DNA from: Methylococcaceae bacterium
GTDB taxonomy: Bacteria; Pseudomonadota; Gammaproteobacteria; Methylococcales; Methylomonadaceae
Direction of reading: 5' to 3'
DNA: 10,982 nucleotides
Assembly (NCBI GenBank): GCA_003542275.1
Contig: DPKY01000174.1
Span: 1-10,982, forward strand
A program made the translations under genes and the position numbers. A model generated the notes under the pieces. That model was not told where the DNA came from, made no database searches, and saw only the letters and a list, made by a program, of their open reading frames with translations. Numbering within the stretch: the stretch's first letter is position 1; the number at the start of each line of letters is the position of its first letter. This document shows, piece by piece, positions 1-6,329 of the stretch.

Positions 1-121
1 ATTTCTTGCGCATGGACAGTGTATACACGAGAAAATAACAAGCAAAAGAGGAAGAATCGAAAAATAAAATTGAAGGCGTTCATAGGCTCAGAGAATAGAA
101 AACACAATAAAACTGAGCGCG

Positions 122-130
122 ATTATAGCA
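122..130 (-). promoter_or_regulatory. Candidate extended -10 promoter pointing out of the left edge
   Basis: Read on the minus strand this is TGC followed by TATAAT, a perfect extended -10 element. No good -35 lies 16 to 18 bases upstream, which extended -10 promoters can tolerate. It sits just past the rlpA stop and would start transcription near position 115, running leftward out of the window, so it may serve the next minus-strand gene. The remaining bases 1-145 are AT-rich and show no open frame or terminator that I can support. An inverted repeat GCTCAG/CTGAGC (86-91 and 113-118, 21-base loop) lies immediately downstream. Confidence 0.4.
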
Positions 131-145
131 CGACAATCACTTTGT

Positions 146-928
146 TTAGTGGGTTTCTGTGACAAATTGTGTTTCTGTGATGCCTAATTTAGCCAGTTTA
201 TTGCTCAGCTCGCTCGCATTATGCGACGCATCGATAGGCAACTGAACTTTGTAGAGCGTCGCGCCTTTGTGACTTGACGCTGCGATTTTCACATCGGGCA
301 ATTCGTGTTTACTGATGCTTTTTTGCAGGGCTTGAGCACGCTTTTTGTCATTAAAACTGCCTACTTGCAAGTAAACGGGTTGATTTTGTTTTTGCAACTG
401 AAGAAGTGCTTGCTCTGGCTCGATGGTTTGAATCATCACTTCACTGGTGCCTGTCGATGCCATGCCTAATTGTTTGGCGGCAGAGTAGGATAAATCCAAA
501 ATACGATGATCATAAAAAGGCCCACGATCATTGACGCGAACAATCACCGTGCGATGATTGGCAATATTGGTTATTTGCGCATAAGAAGGAATGGGCAAGG
601 TATTGTGAGCGGCGGTCATCGCGTACATATCAAACAACTCGCCTGTAGCGGTTTTTTTACCATGAAACTCTGCGCCATACCACGACGCGACGCCATGTCG
701 ACCTCGTAGTTTTGTGGTGAGCGCGTGTGTATTTTTTTTGGTAACAACGGCCGTTTCGAGCGCTATTTGAGATTGAGAAGAGTGCGTTGAAATGAGTGGT
801 GAAGCCTCACTGGTGTGCGGCGTGGGGAATACTGCATTGTCTATGGTTGAAGTGGATACATTCACAGACGTTGCATTGGTACAACTGGCGAGCGCTGCCA
901 GGGATAAAAGAGAAATCAATTTTTTCAT
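146..928 (-). CDS. rlpA: RlpA family septal lytic transglycosylase lipoprotein
   Basis: A 260-residue outer-membrane lipoprotein. The N-terminus has a short signal ending in the lipobox LASC with the lipid-carrying Cys16. A low-complexity Ser/Thr-rich linker (about 17-75) leads to a double-psi beta-barrel domain (about 78-160) beginning GVASWYG and holding NDRGPF. A SPOR domain closes the protein (about 183-258). Pseudomonas aeruginosa RlpA uses Glu120, His131 and Asp157 to cleave glycan strands lacking stem peptides. Here Glu97, His108 and Asp134 have the same spacing of 11 and 26 residues, so activity is likely. The SPOR domain binds denuded glycan at the division septum. ATG at 928 fits the signal peptide, although the ribosome site is weak. 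The gene is not beside rodA, mltB or dacA inside this window. The last codons hold a small direct duplication (GTTTCTGTGA on the plus strand at 153-162 and 171-180). Confidence 0.95.
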   Translation of the reverse strand: MKKLISLLSLAALASCTNATSVNVSTSTIDNAVFPTPHTSEASPLISTHSSQSQIALETAVVTKKNTHALTTKLRGRHGVASWYGAEFHGKKTATGELFDMYAMTAAHNTLPIPSYAQITNIANHRTVIVRVNDRGPFYDHRILDLSYSAAKQLGMASTGTSEVMIQTIEPEQALLQLQKQNQPVYLQVGSFNDKKRAQALQKSISKHELPDVKIAASSHKGATLYKVQLPIDASHNASELSNKLAKLGITETQFVTETH

Positions 929-1119
929 AAAGTGGTCTATTCGCTGGTTTCACTAATGTTCTTACCCAAAATAGCAGGTATTGAACATGATGAAGTGCCT
1001 TGAACTTTTATTGCTAATCAAAGAACTTCGCCATCTTTATATTGAGCTTGTTACACGTCATCTCAAACATAAAGACTTTTAACTTTATTGGTAAAAATGT
1101 GTATGTGGTTGTTAAGTTG

Positions 1120-1148
1120 TTGTCATTTTAAAATATAAAAGATTAAAT
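1120..1148 (+). promoter_or_regulatory. Candidate sigma-70 promoter upstream of the globin gene
   Basis: TTGTCA (five of six matches to the -35 consensus) is followed after exactly 17 bases by TTAAAT (four of six to -10). Transcription would begin near 1155 and give a leader of about 210 bases that contains the inverted repeat at 1235-1269. A competing -35, TTGACA at 1294-1299, lies nearer the gene, but the hexamer 17 bases on (AACGAT) is poor. AT-rich DNA gives such matches easily, so this is tentative. Confidence 0.3.
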
Positions 1149-1234
1149 TAGCCTTAAGAGTGGTTTTTATTGTTATTTTTCTAGCGCCTGCGTTCAAAAA
1201 TGAGAATAGCGATAATGAAGGAGAATAAGTTGCC

Positions 1235-1269
1235 ATTCTTGCGTATTTTCTAGTAAAATACTCAAGAAT
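1235..1269. repeat. Long inverted repeat upstream of the globin gene
   Basis: Two 15-base arms (1235-1249 and 1255-1269) flank a 5-base centre, CTAGT. Fourteen of fifteen positions pair, and the one mismatch is at 1242/1262. The inner seven pairs are GTATTTT/AAAATAC and the outer part is ATTCTTG/CAAGAAT. No T-tract follows on either strand and the flanking genes diverge, so an ordinary terminator is unlikely. It could be an operator for a dimeric regulator of the globin gene or a stem-loop in its leader. The arms do not match the NsrR, FNR or Fur consensus closely enough to name a protein. Confidence 0.6.
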
Positions 1270-1367
1270 TATTTTGTCGATGCGTTGTTAACATTGACAG
1301 TTTTTCTGCTTCACAAAACGATGCTGTTAACCTTTTAAAAAATAAAAAAATAATGGGGAAACAAGAG

Positions 1368-1862
1368 ATGAGTAGTTCGACTTTATATCACCGTTTGGGT
1401 GCGCAAAATGTGAGTAAAATCGTTGATGATTTCTACCACAGAATGATTGATGACTATCGCGTCAGTCGTTTTTTTAACGATGATGACAAAGCTACGCAGC
1501 GCCACACGCTCAATAATTTAGCAAAAGCCCTTCTTGAAAATCATCCAACCAATACACCCGAATTCAAACAATTATTAACGCAATTCTTTATGTCGGCTTT
1601 TGCTCGATTTAAAGATAAAGAGCGATTGCCTGAATCAGGTTTTGCGTTTTTTGGGTATATCATTGGTCAAAATCACCCAAGTTCAAAATATTTGTGCGAT
1701 AGTCATAGTCATTTGTTAAAATTCATGCCTGAAGACACCCATTATGATATTGTCATCGCGCACTTGACGGACAGTTTGCACGCTTTCAATGTCGAGCCGG
1801 CGCTTATCACACAGATACACGCGCTTGCTGAAAGCGGACGAGACAGCATATTGGGCAAATGA
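1368..1862 (+). CDS. Group 1-type truncated hemoglobin with an internal insertion
   Basis: A cytoplasmic heme protein of the bacterial 2-over-2 globin family, 164 residues from the chosen start. The opening STLYHRLG and the following DDFYHRM are hallmark A/B-helix sequences, with Tyr23 as the distal B10 residue. RVSRFF marks the C region. The pattern FFGYIIGQ (94-101) then YLCDSH (108-113) aligns with the E helix and the proximal F8 histidine, His113. C-terminal G and H helices follow. Family members usually have 115 to 130 residues. The excess is about 42 residues between the C region and the E helix (about 46-92). Such globins bind O2 or NO and often detoxify NO, but this role is not shown here. 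The ATG at 1368 is preferred because GGGGA precedes it by nine bases. An in-frame ATG at 1353 would add five residues but lacks a ribosome site. A small GGDEF gene follows after 35 bases and is probably co-transcribed. Confidence 0.88.
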   Translation: MSSSTLYHRLGAQNVSKIVDDFYHRMIDDYRVSRFFNDDDKATQRHTLNNLAKALLENHPTNTPEFKQLLTQFFMSAFARFKDKERLPESGFAFFGYIIGQNHPSSKYLCDSHSHLLKFMPEDTHYDIVIAHLTDSLHAFNVEPALITQIHALAESGRDSILGK

Positions 1863-1897
1863 TTTGAGTAATTGACTACTTTAGAACGGATGTTAGC

Positions 1898-2353
1898 ATG
1901 ATTGACGAAAACACATTTTTAGAAGACACAACGCCCAAAAATGACCCTGCGCACACGCATATTCAACACCGTTTTGAACTCGAGCGCCGAGAAAGCACGA
2001 AAAAAGCAGCGATATTGGAGTTAGACTTGGATTTAGACGCGTTTAACGCCATGAATAGCGGTTCATTTAGTGACAGTGACGAGTTGTTGCGGCAAATTGC
2101 CGAGCGACTTCGCCAACGACTCCGTGATAATGATGTCGTGTTGCCTGTGACGGGAGGGGACAAATTTATGCTACTTCTCGAAGATATTCAATCACCCGAT
2201 AATGCCGACAAAGTGGCCAATGAACTCATGACGCTACTCACTCGCCCTTACGCGCTCTCGGAGAGCAATGAAGAAGTTAAAATTGGTACCAAAATCACCA
2301 TTAGCTTCTTCTCGCCCCCCAATCAAGAAACGACCGCAACCACGCCAAACTAA
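1898..2353 (+). CDS. Small stand-alone degenerate GGDEF-domain protein
   Basis: A 151-residue soluble protein with no membrane segment and no sensor domain. It shows the first two thirds of a GGDEF fold: [13 protein letters not shown] (41-53) in place of the usual metal- and guanine-binding stretch, [15 protein letters not shown] (62-76), GGDKF (86-90), a [13 protein letters not shown] helix (106-118) and ITISFF (133-138). The usual GGDEF signature has Lys in place of the metal-binding Glu, so diguanylate cyclase activity is unlikely. The domain ends early: the strand normally continuing as SIGIA is followed only by a polar tail. An RDND resembling the inhibitory RxxD site precedes GGDKF by six residues rather than the usual five. 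The globin gene lies 35 bases upstream on the same strand. The likely roles are c-di-GMP or GTP binding, or protein contact. It could also be a decaying remnant. The ribosome site is weak, and the stop overlaps that of bioB. Confidence 0.72.
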   Translation: MIDENTFLEDTTPKNDPAHTHIQHRFELERRESTKKAAILELDLDLDAFNAMNSGSFSDSDELLRQIAERLRQRLRDNDVVLPVTGGDKFMLLLEDIQSPDNADKVANELMTLLTRPYALSESNEEVKIGTKITISFFSPPNQETTATTPN

Positions 2354-3336
2354 TGTGCGTCAATATGGTGGCTTGATCCCGCACTGGTTAGACCTAAGCG
2401 CTCAAAGAGCGCTAGGTCATGATTGGTCATTGGATTGTCGGTGGTCAGCAGTTTATCACCGTAAAAAATAGAGTTCGCGCCAGCAAAAAAGCAAAGTGCC
2501 TGCATTTCATCGCTCATGCTGTTACGACCAGCGGACAGGCGCACGCGCGACTTGGGCATCATAATTTTAGCGACCGCGATGGTGCGCACAAAAAGCAGCG
2601 GGTCGAGCTTATCGGTTCCCATCAGCGGCGTGCCTTCAACTTGTACAAGCATATTGATGGGCACACTTTCGGGATGTTTTGGCATATTCGCCAGTTGCAC
2701 CAACAACTTTGCACGATCTACCGCATTCTCGCCCATCCCCACAATTCCCCCACAGCACACGTTAATGCCCGATTCACGGACACGCTCGAGCGTATCTAAG
2801 CGATCTTGGTAAGTGCGCGTGGTAATCACTTCTGAATAATAGTCTTCGGAGGTGTCGATATTGTGATTGTAATAATCAAGACCACCTTCTTTGAGGCGAG
2901 CTGTTTGGGTATCAGTTAGCATTCCTAGCGTCACGCAGGTCTCCATGCCAAGGGCTTTGACGCCTTGCACCATTTTCACCACACGCTCAATGTCGCTATC
3001 TTTGGGTTTGCGCCACGCTGCGCCCATGCAAAAACGGGTTGCCCCTTGAGATTGCGCGAGTTTTGCTGCATTCAATACCTCATCAATGGGCATGAGCGCC
3101 TCAGACTTCACGCCTGAATCATAACGCGCACTCTGTGGGCAATACCCACAATCCTCCGAACAAGCGCCCGTTTTAATGCTCAATAAACTGCTAATTTGTA
3201 CTTCGTTGGGATTAAAATGTGCGCGATGCACGGTTTGCGCTGTAAATAACAAATCGTTAAAGGGCAACGCATATAACGCTAACACCTCGTCAACGTGCCA
3301 ATCATGACGAATTTGGGTTGCAGTTGAATCCAACAT
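2350..3336 (-). CDS. bioB: Biotin synthase
   Basis: Radical SAM enzyme that inserts sulfur into dethiobiotin in the last step of biotin synthesis. The protein has 328 residues (Escherichia coli BioB has 346). The radical SAM cluster motif is Cys59-x3-Cys63-x2-Cys66 within [13 protein letters not shown]. The ligands of the auxiliary 2Fe-2S cluster are all present: Cys103 (RFCMGAAW), Cys134, Cys194 and Arg266 (VRLSAG). Each is offset by six from the E. coli numbering, so the enzyme looks intact. ATG at 3336 has a clear GAGGAG ten bases upstream (3347-3352). Only 30 bases separate it from the upstream DUF1566 gene, so the two are probably co-transcribed or the promoter lies inside that gene. No other bio gene is in the window and I see no BirA-type operator. 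The stop overlaps the stop of the convergent GGDEF gene. Confidence 0.97.
   Translation of the reverse strand: MLDSTATQIRHDWHVDEVLALYALPFNDLLFTAQTVHRAHFNPNEVQISSLLSIKTGACSEDCGYCPQSARYDSGVKSEALMPIDEVLNAAKLAQSQGATRFCMGAAWRKPKDSDIERVVKMVQGVKALGMETCVTLGMLTDTQTARLKEGGLDYYNHNIDTSEDYYSEVITTRTYQDRLDTLERVRESGINVCCGGIVGMGENAVDRAKLLVQLANMPKHPESVPINMLVQVEGTPLMGTDKLDPLLFVRTIAVAKIMMPKSRVRLSAGRNSMSDEMQALCFFAGANSIFYGDKLLTTDNPMTNHDLALFERLGLTSAGSSHHIDAH
2391..2418. repeat. Strong stem-loop inside the 3' end of bioB
   Basis: The arms GACCTA-A-GCGCTC and GAGCGCTAGGTC pair over 12 base pairs with one bulged A and an AAA loop. The structure begins 38 bases after the GGDEF stop codon and lies within the last bioB codons (DLALFERLG). 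No T-run follows on either strand, so it is not a standard intrinsic terminator. It is well placed to mark the 3' end of the plus-strand globin-GGDEF transcript or to block 3' exonucleases, which is inference. Confidence 0.55.
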
Positions 3337-3366
3337 TGAAATGAAACTCCTCGTTAAAAATGTAAA

Positions 3367-4077
3367 TTATTCTTCATTGCGCACTAAGCGAACACTGTTA
3401 CTGCCGTATTTTCCATTTGTGCCATACCCTTTGCCAACGCCCGTTGAAACATACCACGCATAACTGTTAAAGCCTTCACTAGGCGAAGAAGACCAATACC
3501 AATTAGAAACGGAATGGGGGAAGTAGGTCGTATTGATGGTGGGTTGCTTGACTTTGTTATGCCCTGCATTGCTGGTGCATAAATAGCCGCCCTCGCTACC
3601 CTCTTTCATCGGGGTGTACTGCTCATCGGAGCAATAAATTAAACTGGCTAACTCCTCTTTTGTCGGAAGACGCCAATTTGACGAGCCACACAGGGTTTTT
3701 TTATTGGTTAATTCAATATAGGCATGGGTGTCACACTCACTGCCAATACATTCTCCGCCGTTTTTCGTGCCAGGATAGCCCGCATTCTGACTCATATCTG
3801 GCTCATACCAAGTGTACGTCCAATCTTTATCACGCAAGCCTTTGTAATCATTCTTAAGCTCCCAAATCAACTTGGTTTTATTATCACGCGTACACCCCCA
3901 CTGATTGGCATTCGTCCCTAGCACGGGGTCTGCTACGCAAGCCCCTTTTCCCGCAAGTTGACCACTGTTACACACCTTCGTGTAACGCTCTTGGGAAACA
4001 GGTGATTCTTCAGACCACGCATTTGCTGAAATAAATAAAGATAAAACGTAAAATGGCATCGCTTTGTTATGTGTCAT
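3367..4077 (-). CDS. Secreted cysteine-rich DUF1566 (Lcl C-terminal) domain protein
   Basis: A 236-residue exported protein of unknown function. An N-terminal hydrophobic signal (MPFYVLSLFIS) ends in ANA before WSEE, a plausible signal peptidase I site. The C-terminal half is a DUF1566 domain, recognised by NWRLPTKEELASLI, then NWYWSSSP and a closing AWYVS and VRLVR. Counted from a TTG six bases further upstream, eight cysteines lie at about 38, 49, 64, 112, 117, 132, 151 and 169. An even number in an exported protein suggests disulfides. The fold is related to C-type-lectin and formylglycine-type domains seen in surface proteins. The ATG at 4077 is preferred over the TTG at 4083, though neither has a good ribosome site. 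The gene is divergent from comF and precedes bioB by 30 bases. No functional link to biotin is evident. Confidence 0.82.
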   Translation of the reverse strand: MTHNKAMPFYVLSLFISANAWSEESPVSQERYTKVCNSGQLAGKGACVADPVLGTNANQWGCTRDNKTKLIWELKNDYKGLRDKDWTYTWYEPDMSQNAGYPGTKNGGECIGSECDTHAYIELTNKKTLCGSSNWRLPTKEELASLIYCSDEQYTPMKEGSEGGYLCTSNAGHNKVKQPTINTTYFPHSVSNWYWSSSPSEGFNSYAWYVSTGVGKGYGTNGKYGSNSVRLVRNEE

Positions 4078-4093
4078 ACTCAATACTCGAAGG

Positions 4094-4126
4094 TTAACGG
4101 ATACGTTAAAGCTGGCTGTTTTAACG
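4094..4126. promoter_or_regulatory. Candidate operator with three TTAACG half-sites between DUF1566 and comF genes
   Basis: The 76-base divergent spacer holds TTAACG (4094-4099), CGTTAA (4104-4109) and TTAACG (4121-4126). The middle half-site forms one dyad with the left (4-base centre). With the right it forms a perfect 8-base dyad, ACGTTAAA/TTTAACGT, spanning 4103-4127 with a 9-base centre. A dimeric regulator could bind here and control both genes. Short dyads arise by chance, and no regulator is assigned. I could not find a convincing -10/-35 pair for either gene. Confidence 0.35.
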
Positions 4127-4153
4127 TCGTTTCTTGCATTTTTAACATCATTT

Positions 4154-4852
4154 ATGAAAATAAACCAAAATTTTTTTACTTATCTACTTCCACCTACCTG
4201 TATTTTATGCGGTGACCCAGGCATGGAACAGAGCGATTTATGCCAAGCCTGCCGCCACGATTTGCACCCAAATCATCCACGTTGCTACCGCTGCGCTAGC
4301 AACATCGATTTTCCCGCCACGGCTTTAGGACTTTGCCCAACGTGTACACACTTTTTACCTGACTTTGATGAAACCTTTGCGCCTTTTGCGCATTCCCACG
4401 CCATTAGGCATTTAATTTTAAATCTCAAATTTCGTCACCACGCGCCAAGCGCTCGTCTACTGGGCACACTGCTCGCTGAGTATGTCAACAAAGCCACCGA
4501 CCTCCCCGATTGCCTCATTCCCGTGCCACTCCATAAAAATCGCTATAGAGAACGTGGATTCAATCAATCCATTGAAATTGCACGGATTATCGCCAAGCGC
4601 CTACATATTCCTCTTGATACGAGAAGTTGTCAGCGACACCGCGACACGGCCCATCAAGTGGGGTTGAGCGGCGATGCGCGTGCAGAAAACATTAAAGACG
4701 CGTTTTGGGTGTCACCCACACTTGAGGCCAAGCACGTTGCCATTGTTGACGATGTGATGACTACGGGCTCAACGGTTCAATCACTGGCGAAGGCGTTGAA
4801 AATAGCTGGCTGTCATCGAGTTCAGGTGTGGGTGTGCTCGCGGGCGTGTTAA
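4154..4852 (+). CDS. comF: ComF family phosphoribosyltransferase-like DNA uptake protein
   Basis: ComF is a cytoplasmic protein needed for natural transformation in competent bacteria, where it is thought to help handle incoming single-stranded DNA. This 232-residue protein begins FFTYLLPPTCILCG, the typical ComF start. It then shows four CxxC knuckles (Cys16/19, 30/33, 44/47, 61/64) that should bind zinc. The C-terminal phosphoribosyltransferase-type domain includes IPVPLHKNRYRERGFNQ (122-138) and the PRPP-loop motif VAIVDDVMTTGST (196-208), all intact. The ATG at 4154 fits the family. Reading further upstream in frame from the TTG at 4064 would add an unlikely hydrophobic leader running into the DUF1566 gene. 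No strong ribosome site is seen. The last 92 bases overlap the convergent L,D-transpeptidase gene. bioB lies nearby, as in some gammaproteobacteria where comF is next to the bio locus, but on the other strand. Confidence 0.92.
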   Translation: MKINQNFFTYLLPPTCILCGDPGMEQSDLCQACRHDLHPNHPRCYRCASNIDFPATALGLCPTCTHFLPDFDETFAPFAHSHAIRHLILNLKFRHHAPSARLLGTLLAEYVNKATDLPDCLIPVPLHKNRYRERGFNQSIEIARIIAKRLHIPLDTRSCQRHRDTAHQVGLSGDARAENIKDAFWVSPTLEAKHVAIVDDVMTTGSTVQSLAKALKIAGCHRVQVWVCSRAC

Positions 4853-6329
4853 TTTTTTCAGGCATTTCCGACGTAATAAACGCACTGTCAGGCAAATCGC
4901 TCACAGGACTTAGCGCTGCCAATAACGGTGCATCAAGACCGTAAATATCCTCATAGAAAGCCAGTACATCATTTTGCTCATAAAAGGCTGTGCTGTAGAA
5001 AAACAGAACGGGAATGGATGTTTTGAGTGTCGTTTGAGAATGTACGCTATTATTCAACGCGTTTTCAATACGCTCTGGTGACCACCCCTCTTGCATACCC
5101 AAAACAAAACGCGCTAATTTGTCTGGATTTTGCACGCGCACACAGCCATGACTAAAATCACGACGTGAGCGGCCAAATAGCGATTTTGAGGGTGTATCGT
5201 GTAAATAAACGCCGTAGGGATTGGGAAAAATAAATTTCAAACGCCCCAGTGCATTTTTGCCACCTGGACGTTGCCGAATACGCATTTTGCCATTTTTTAG
5301 CCACACCACTTCCATATTCTGACTGGCTAAATACCCCGGATTACTCGACCATTTGGGCAAAATCTCTTTTTGAAAAATACTGGGCGGCACATTCCAATAA
5401 GGCATAAACTCAATAAAGCGCATATCCGCCATGAGTACAGGCGTTTGATTTTTCTGCGCTTTACCCACCACCACTTTTAAATTCACCGTCTTATCATTAC
5501 CACTGTCAACGCCCCATAATTGAAAAGCAGGAATATTGACAATAATGGATTTTTCTGAATTTAATTCAGGTAACCAACGCAAACGCTCCATCGCTAATGA
5601 GATTTTGGTCATACGCTGCTGTAGCTTTGGGGCTTTATTTTTTTTATCATGCCCGTTTTGCACATTAACAAGTAATTCTCGGTATGTAGCAAGGGCGGCG
5701 CGAAGTTGTTGATACTGCGCTAATTTAGGCTCTGCACTCGCCACTAACTGCAACACATTTCCCGAAGCTATCGCGCTTTTTATAAGTTCGGGTAAATTTA
5801 CTGTTTTTTGTGTACGCAGTTTAATACCAAAATTCAAACTATGTGGCGCTGCGCGGCCGTAGTGAATATCATGCAAATAACGCACAACAGAAATTGTTAT
5901 TGCCGTGTCATAAGCGGCGAGGTCAGCGGGACTGTCTTGTTGATCCAATAAGATGAGTGGAAATTTTTGCCTGAGAGTGCTCAACGAATAATCTTCTGGA
6001 TTTAAACCTTCCGCCGCTGCATTTGATAAAATCGCAAAGACGTCGTTGATGTTTTTTTCTGTTTGTGCATTGGCAAGCCAAAGAAGCGCGTTATTATTGC
6101 TTTTATAGAGTGCTTCAACGTCTTCTGCGCGAAAATCAAATGCTGGACGCGTGAGCAACGTATTTTTTTTCAACGTGAGAATCGTGTTAATTTCTTGCGT
6201 CACACTCGAAGACGTCGACGAAAAAAAATCTTCTGCATACCCTACACGATGAAAAGAAACGCTTGCGATGAAGGCATAACTGAGTAATAGCGGTTTTAGG
6301 AAAGAACGCGCGGCAAGAAAATGTGACAT
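4761..6329 (-). CDS. YcbB-like L,D-transpeptidase with an overprinted C-terminal tail
   Basis: A 522-residue periplasmic peptidoglycan cross-linking enzyme. The signal peptide (about 1-32) ends GYA before ED. A scaffold domain follows (about 62-170, with ALLWL and YLHDIHYGR). The YkuD catalytic domain (about 260-415) has the motif His377-x15-Ser-His-Gly-Cys396, and Cys396 is the nucleophile forming 3-3 (or lipoprotein) linkages. The usual MERLRWLP linker (247-254) is present. However, the PG_binding_1 domain that precedes it in E. coli YcbB (615 residues) is not recognisable. After the expected end near LLAALS (474) comes a Ser/Thr/Pro-rich tail, and its last 30 residues are encoded antisense to comF. 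The start at 6329 has only a weak ribosome site. The gene lies 95 bases downstream of feoC on the same strand and could be partly read through from the feo operon. Confidence 0.92.
   Translation of the reverse strand: MSHFLAARSFLKPLLLSYAFIASVSFHRVGYAEDFFSSTSSSVTQEINTILTLKKNTLLTRPAFDFRAEDVEALYKSNNNALLWLANAQTEKNINDVFAILSNAAAEGLNPEDYSLSTLRQKFPLILLDQQDSPADLAAYDTAITISVVRYLHDIHYGRAAPHSLNFGIKLRTQKTVNLPELIKSAIASGNVLQLVASAEPKLAQYQQLRAALATYRELLVNVQNGHDKKNKAPKLQQRMTKISLAMERLRWLPELNSEKSIIVNIPAFQLWGVDSGNDKTVNLKVVVGKAQKNQTPVLMADMRFIEFMPYWNVPPSIFQKEILPKWSSNPGYLASQNMEVVWLKNGKMRIRQRPGGKNALGRLKFIFPNPYGVYLHDTPSKSLFGRSRRDFSHGCVRVQNPDKLARFVLGMQEGWSPERIENALNNSVHSQTTLKTSIPVLFFYSTAFYEQNDVLAFYEDIYGLDAPLLAALSPVSDLPDSAFITSEMPEKINTPASTPTPELDDSQLFSTPSPVIEPLSP

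Larger units (their letters stand above)
929..1367. other. Gene-free AT-rich region between divergent rlpA and globin genes
   Basis: About 440 bases with no protein-coding frame longer than a few tens of codons and no recognisable RNA gene. The sequence must hold the promoters of rlpA (leftward) and the globin gene (rightward). What I can point to is a TTGTCA/TTAAAT promoter candidate at 1120-1148, a 17-codon frame at 1200-1253 with an AAGGAG inside it, a long inverted repeat at 1235-1269, a TTGACA at 1294-1299 without a good -10 partner, and two GTTAAC palindromes at 1287-1292 and 1326-1331. The region is long for a simple divergent promoter, so a small RNA or leader transcript is possible. 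No convincing rlpA promoter was found by eye. Confidence 0.6.

Noticed and set aside
1200..1230. Fur-like sequence (TGAGAAT and GATAATGA) upstream of the globin gene
   Set aside because: The left half matches the consensus but the right half matches at only about three of seven positions, so it is much poorer than the site ahead of feoA.
4078..4153. BirA-type biotin operator upstream of the DUF1566-bioB unit
   Set aside because: The half-sites are TTAACG/CGTTAA, not the TTGTAAACC/GGTTTACAA type, and the spacing is wrong.
4064..4153. Upstream TTG start extending comF by 30 residues
   Set aside because: It would overlap the DUF1566 start and add a hydrophobic leader foreign to ComF, whereas ATG 4154 gives the typical family start.
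4826..4860. GC-rich stretch and T-run at the comF stop as a terminator
   Set aside because: The bases before the T-run do not form a stable stem, and the site lies inside the transpeptidase gene.
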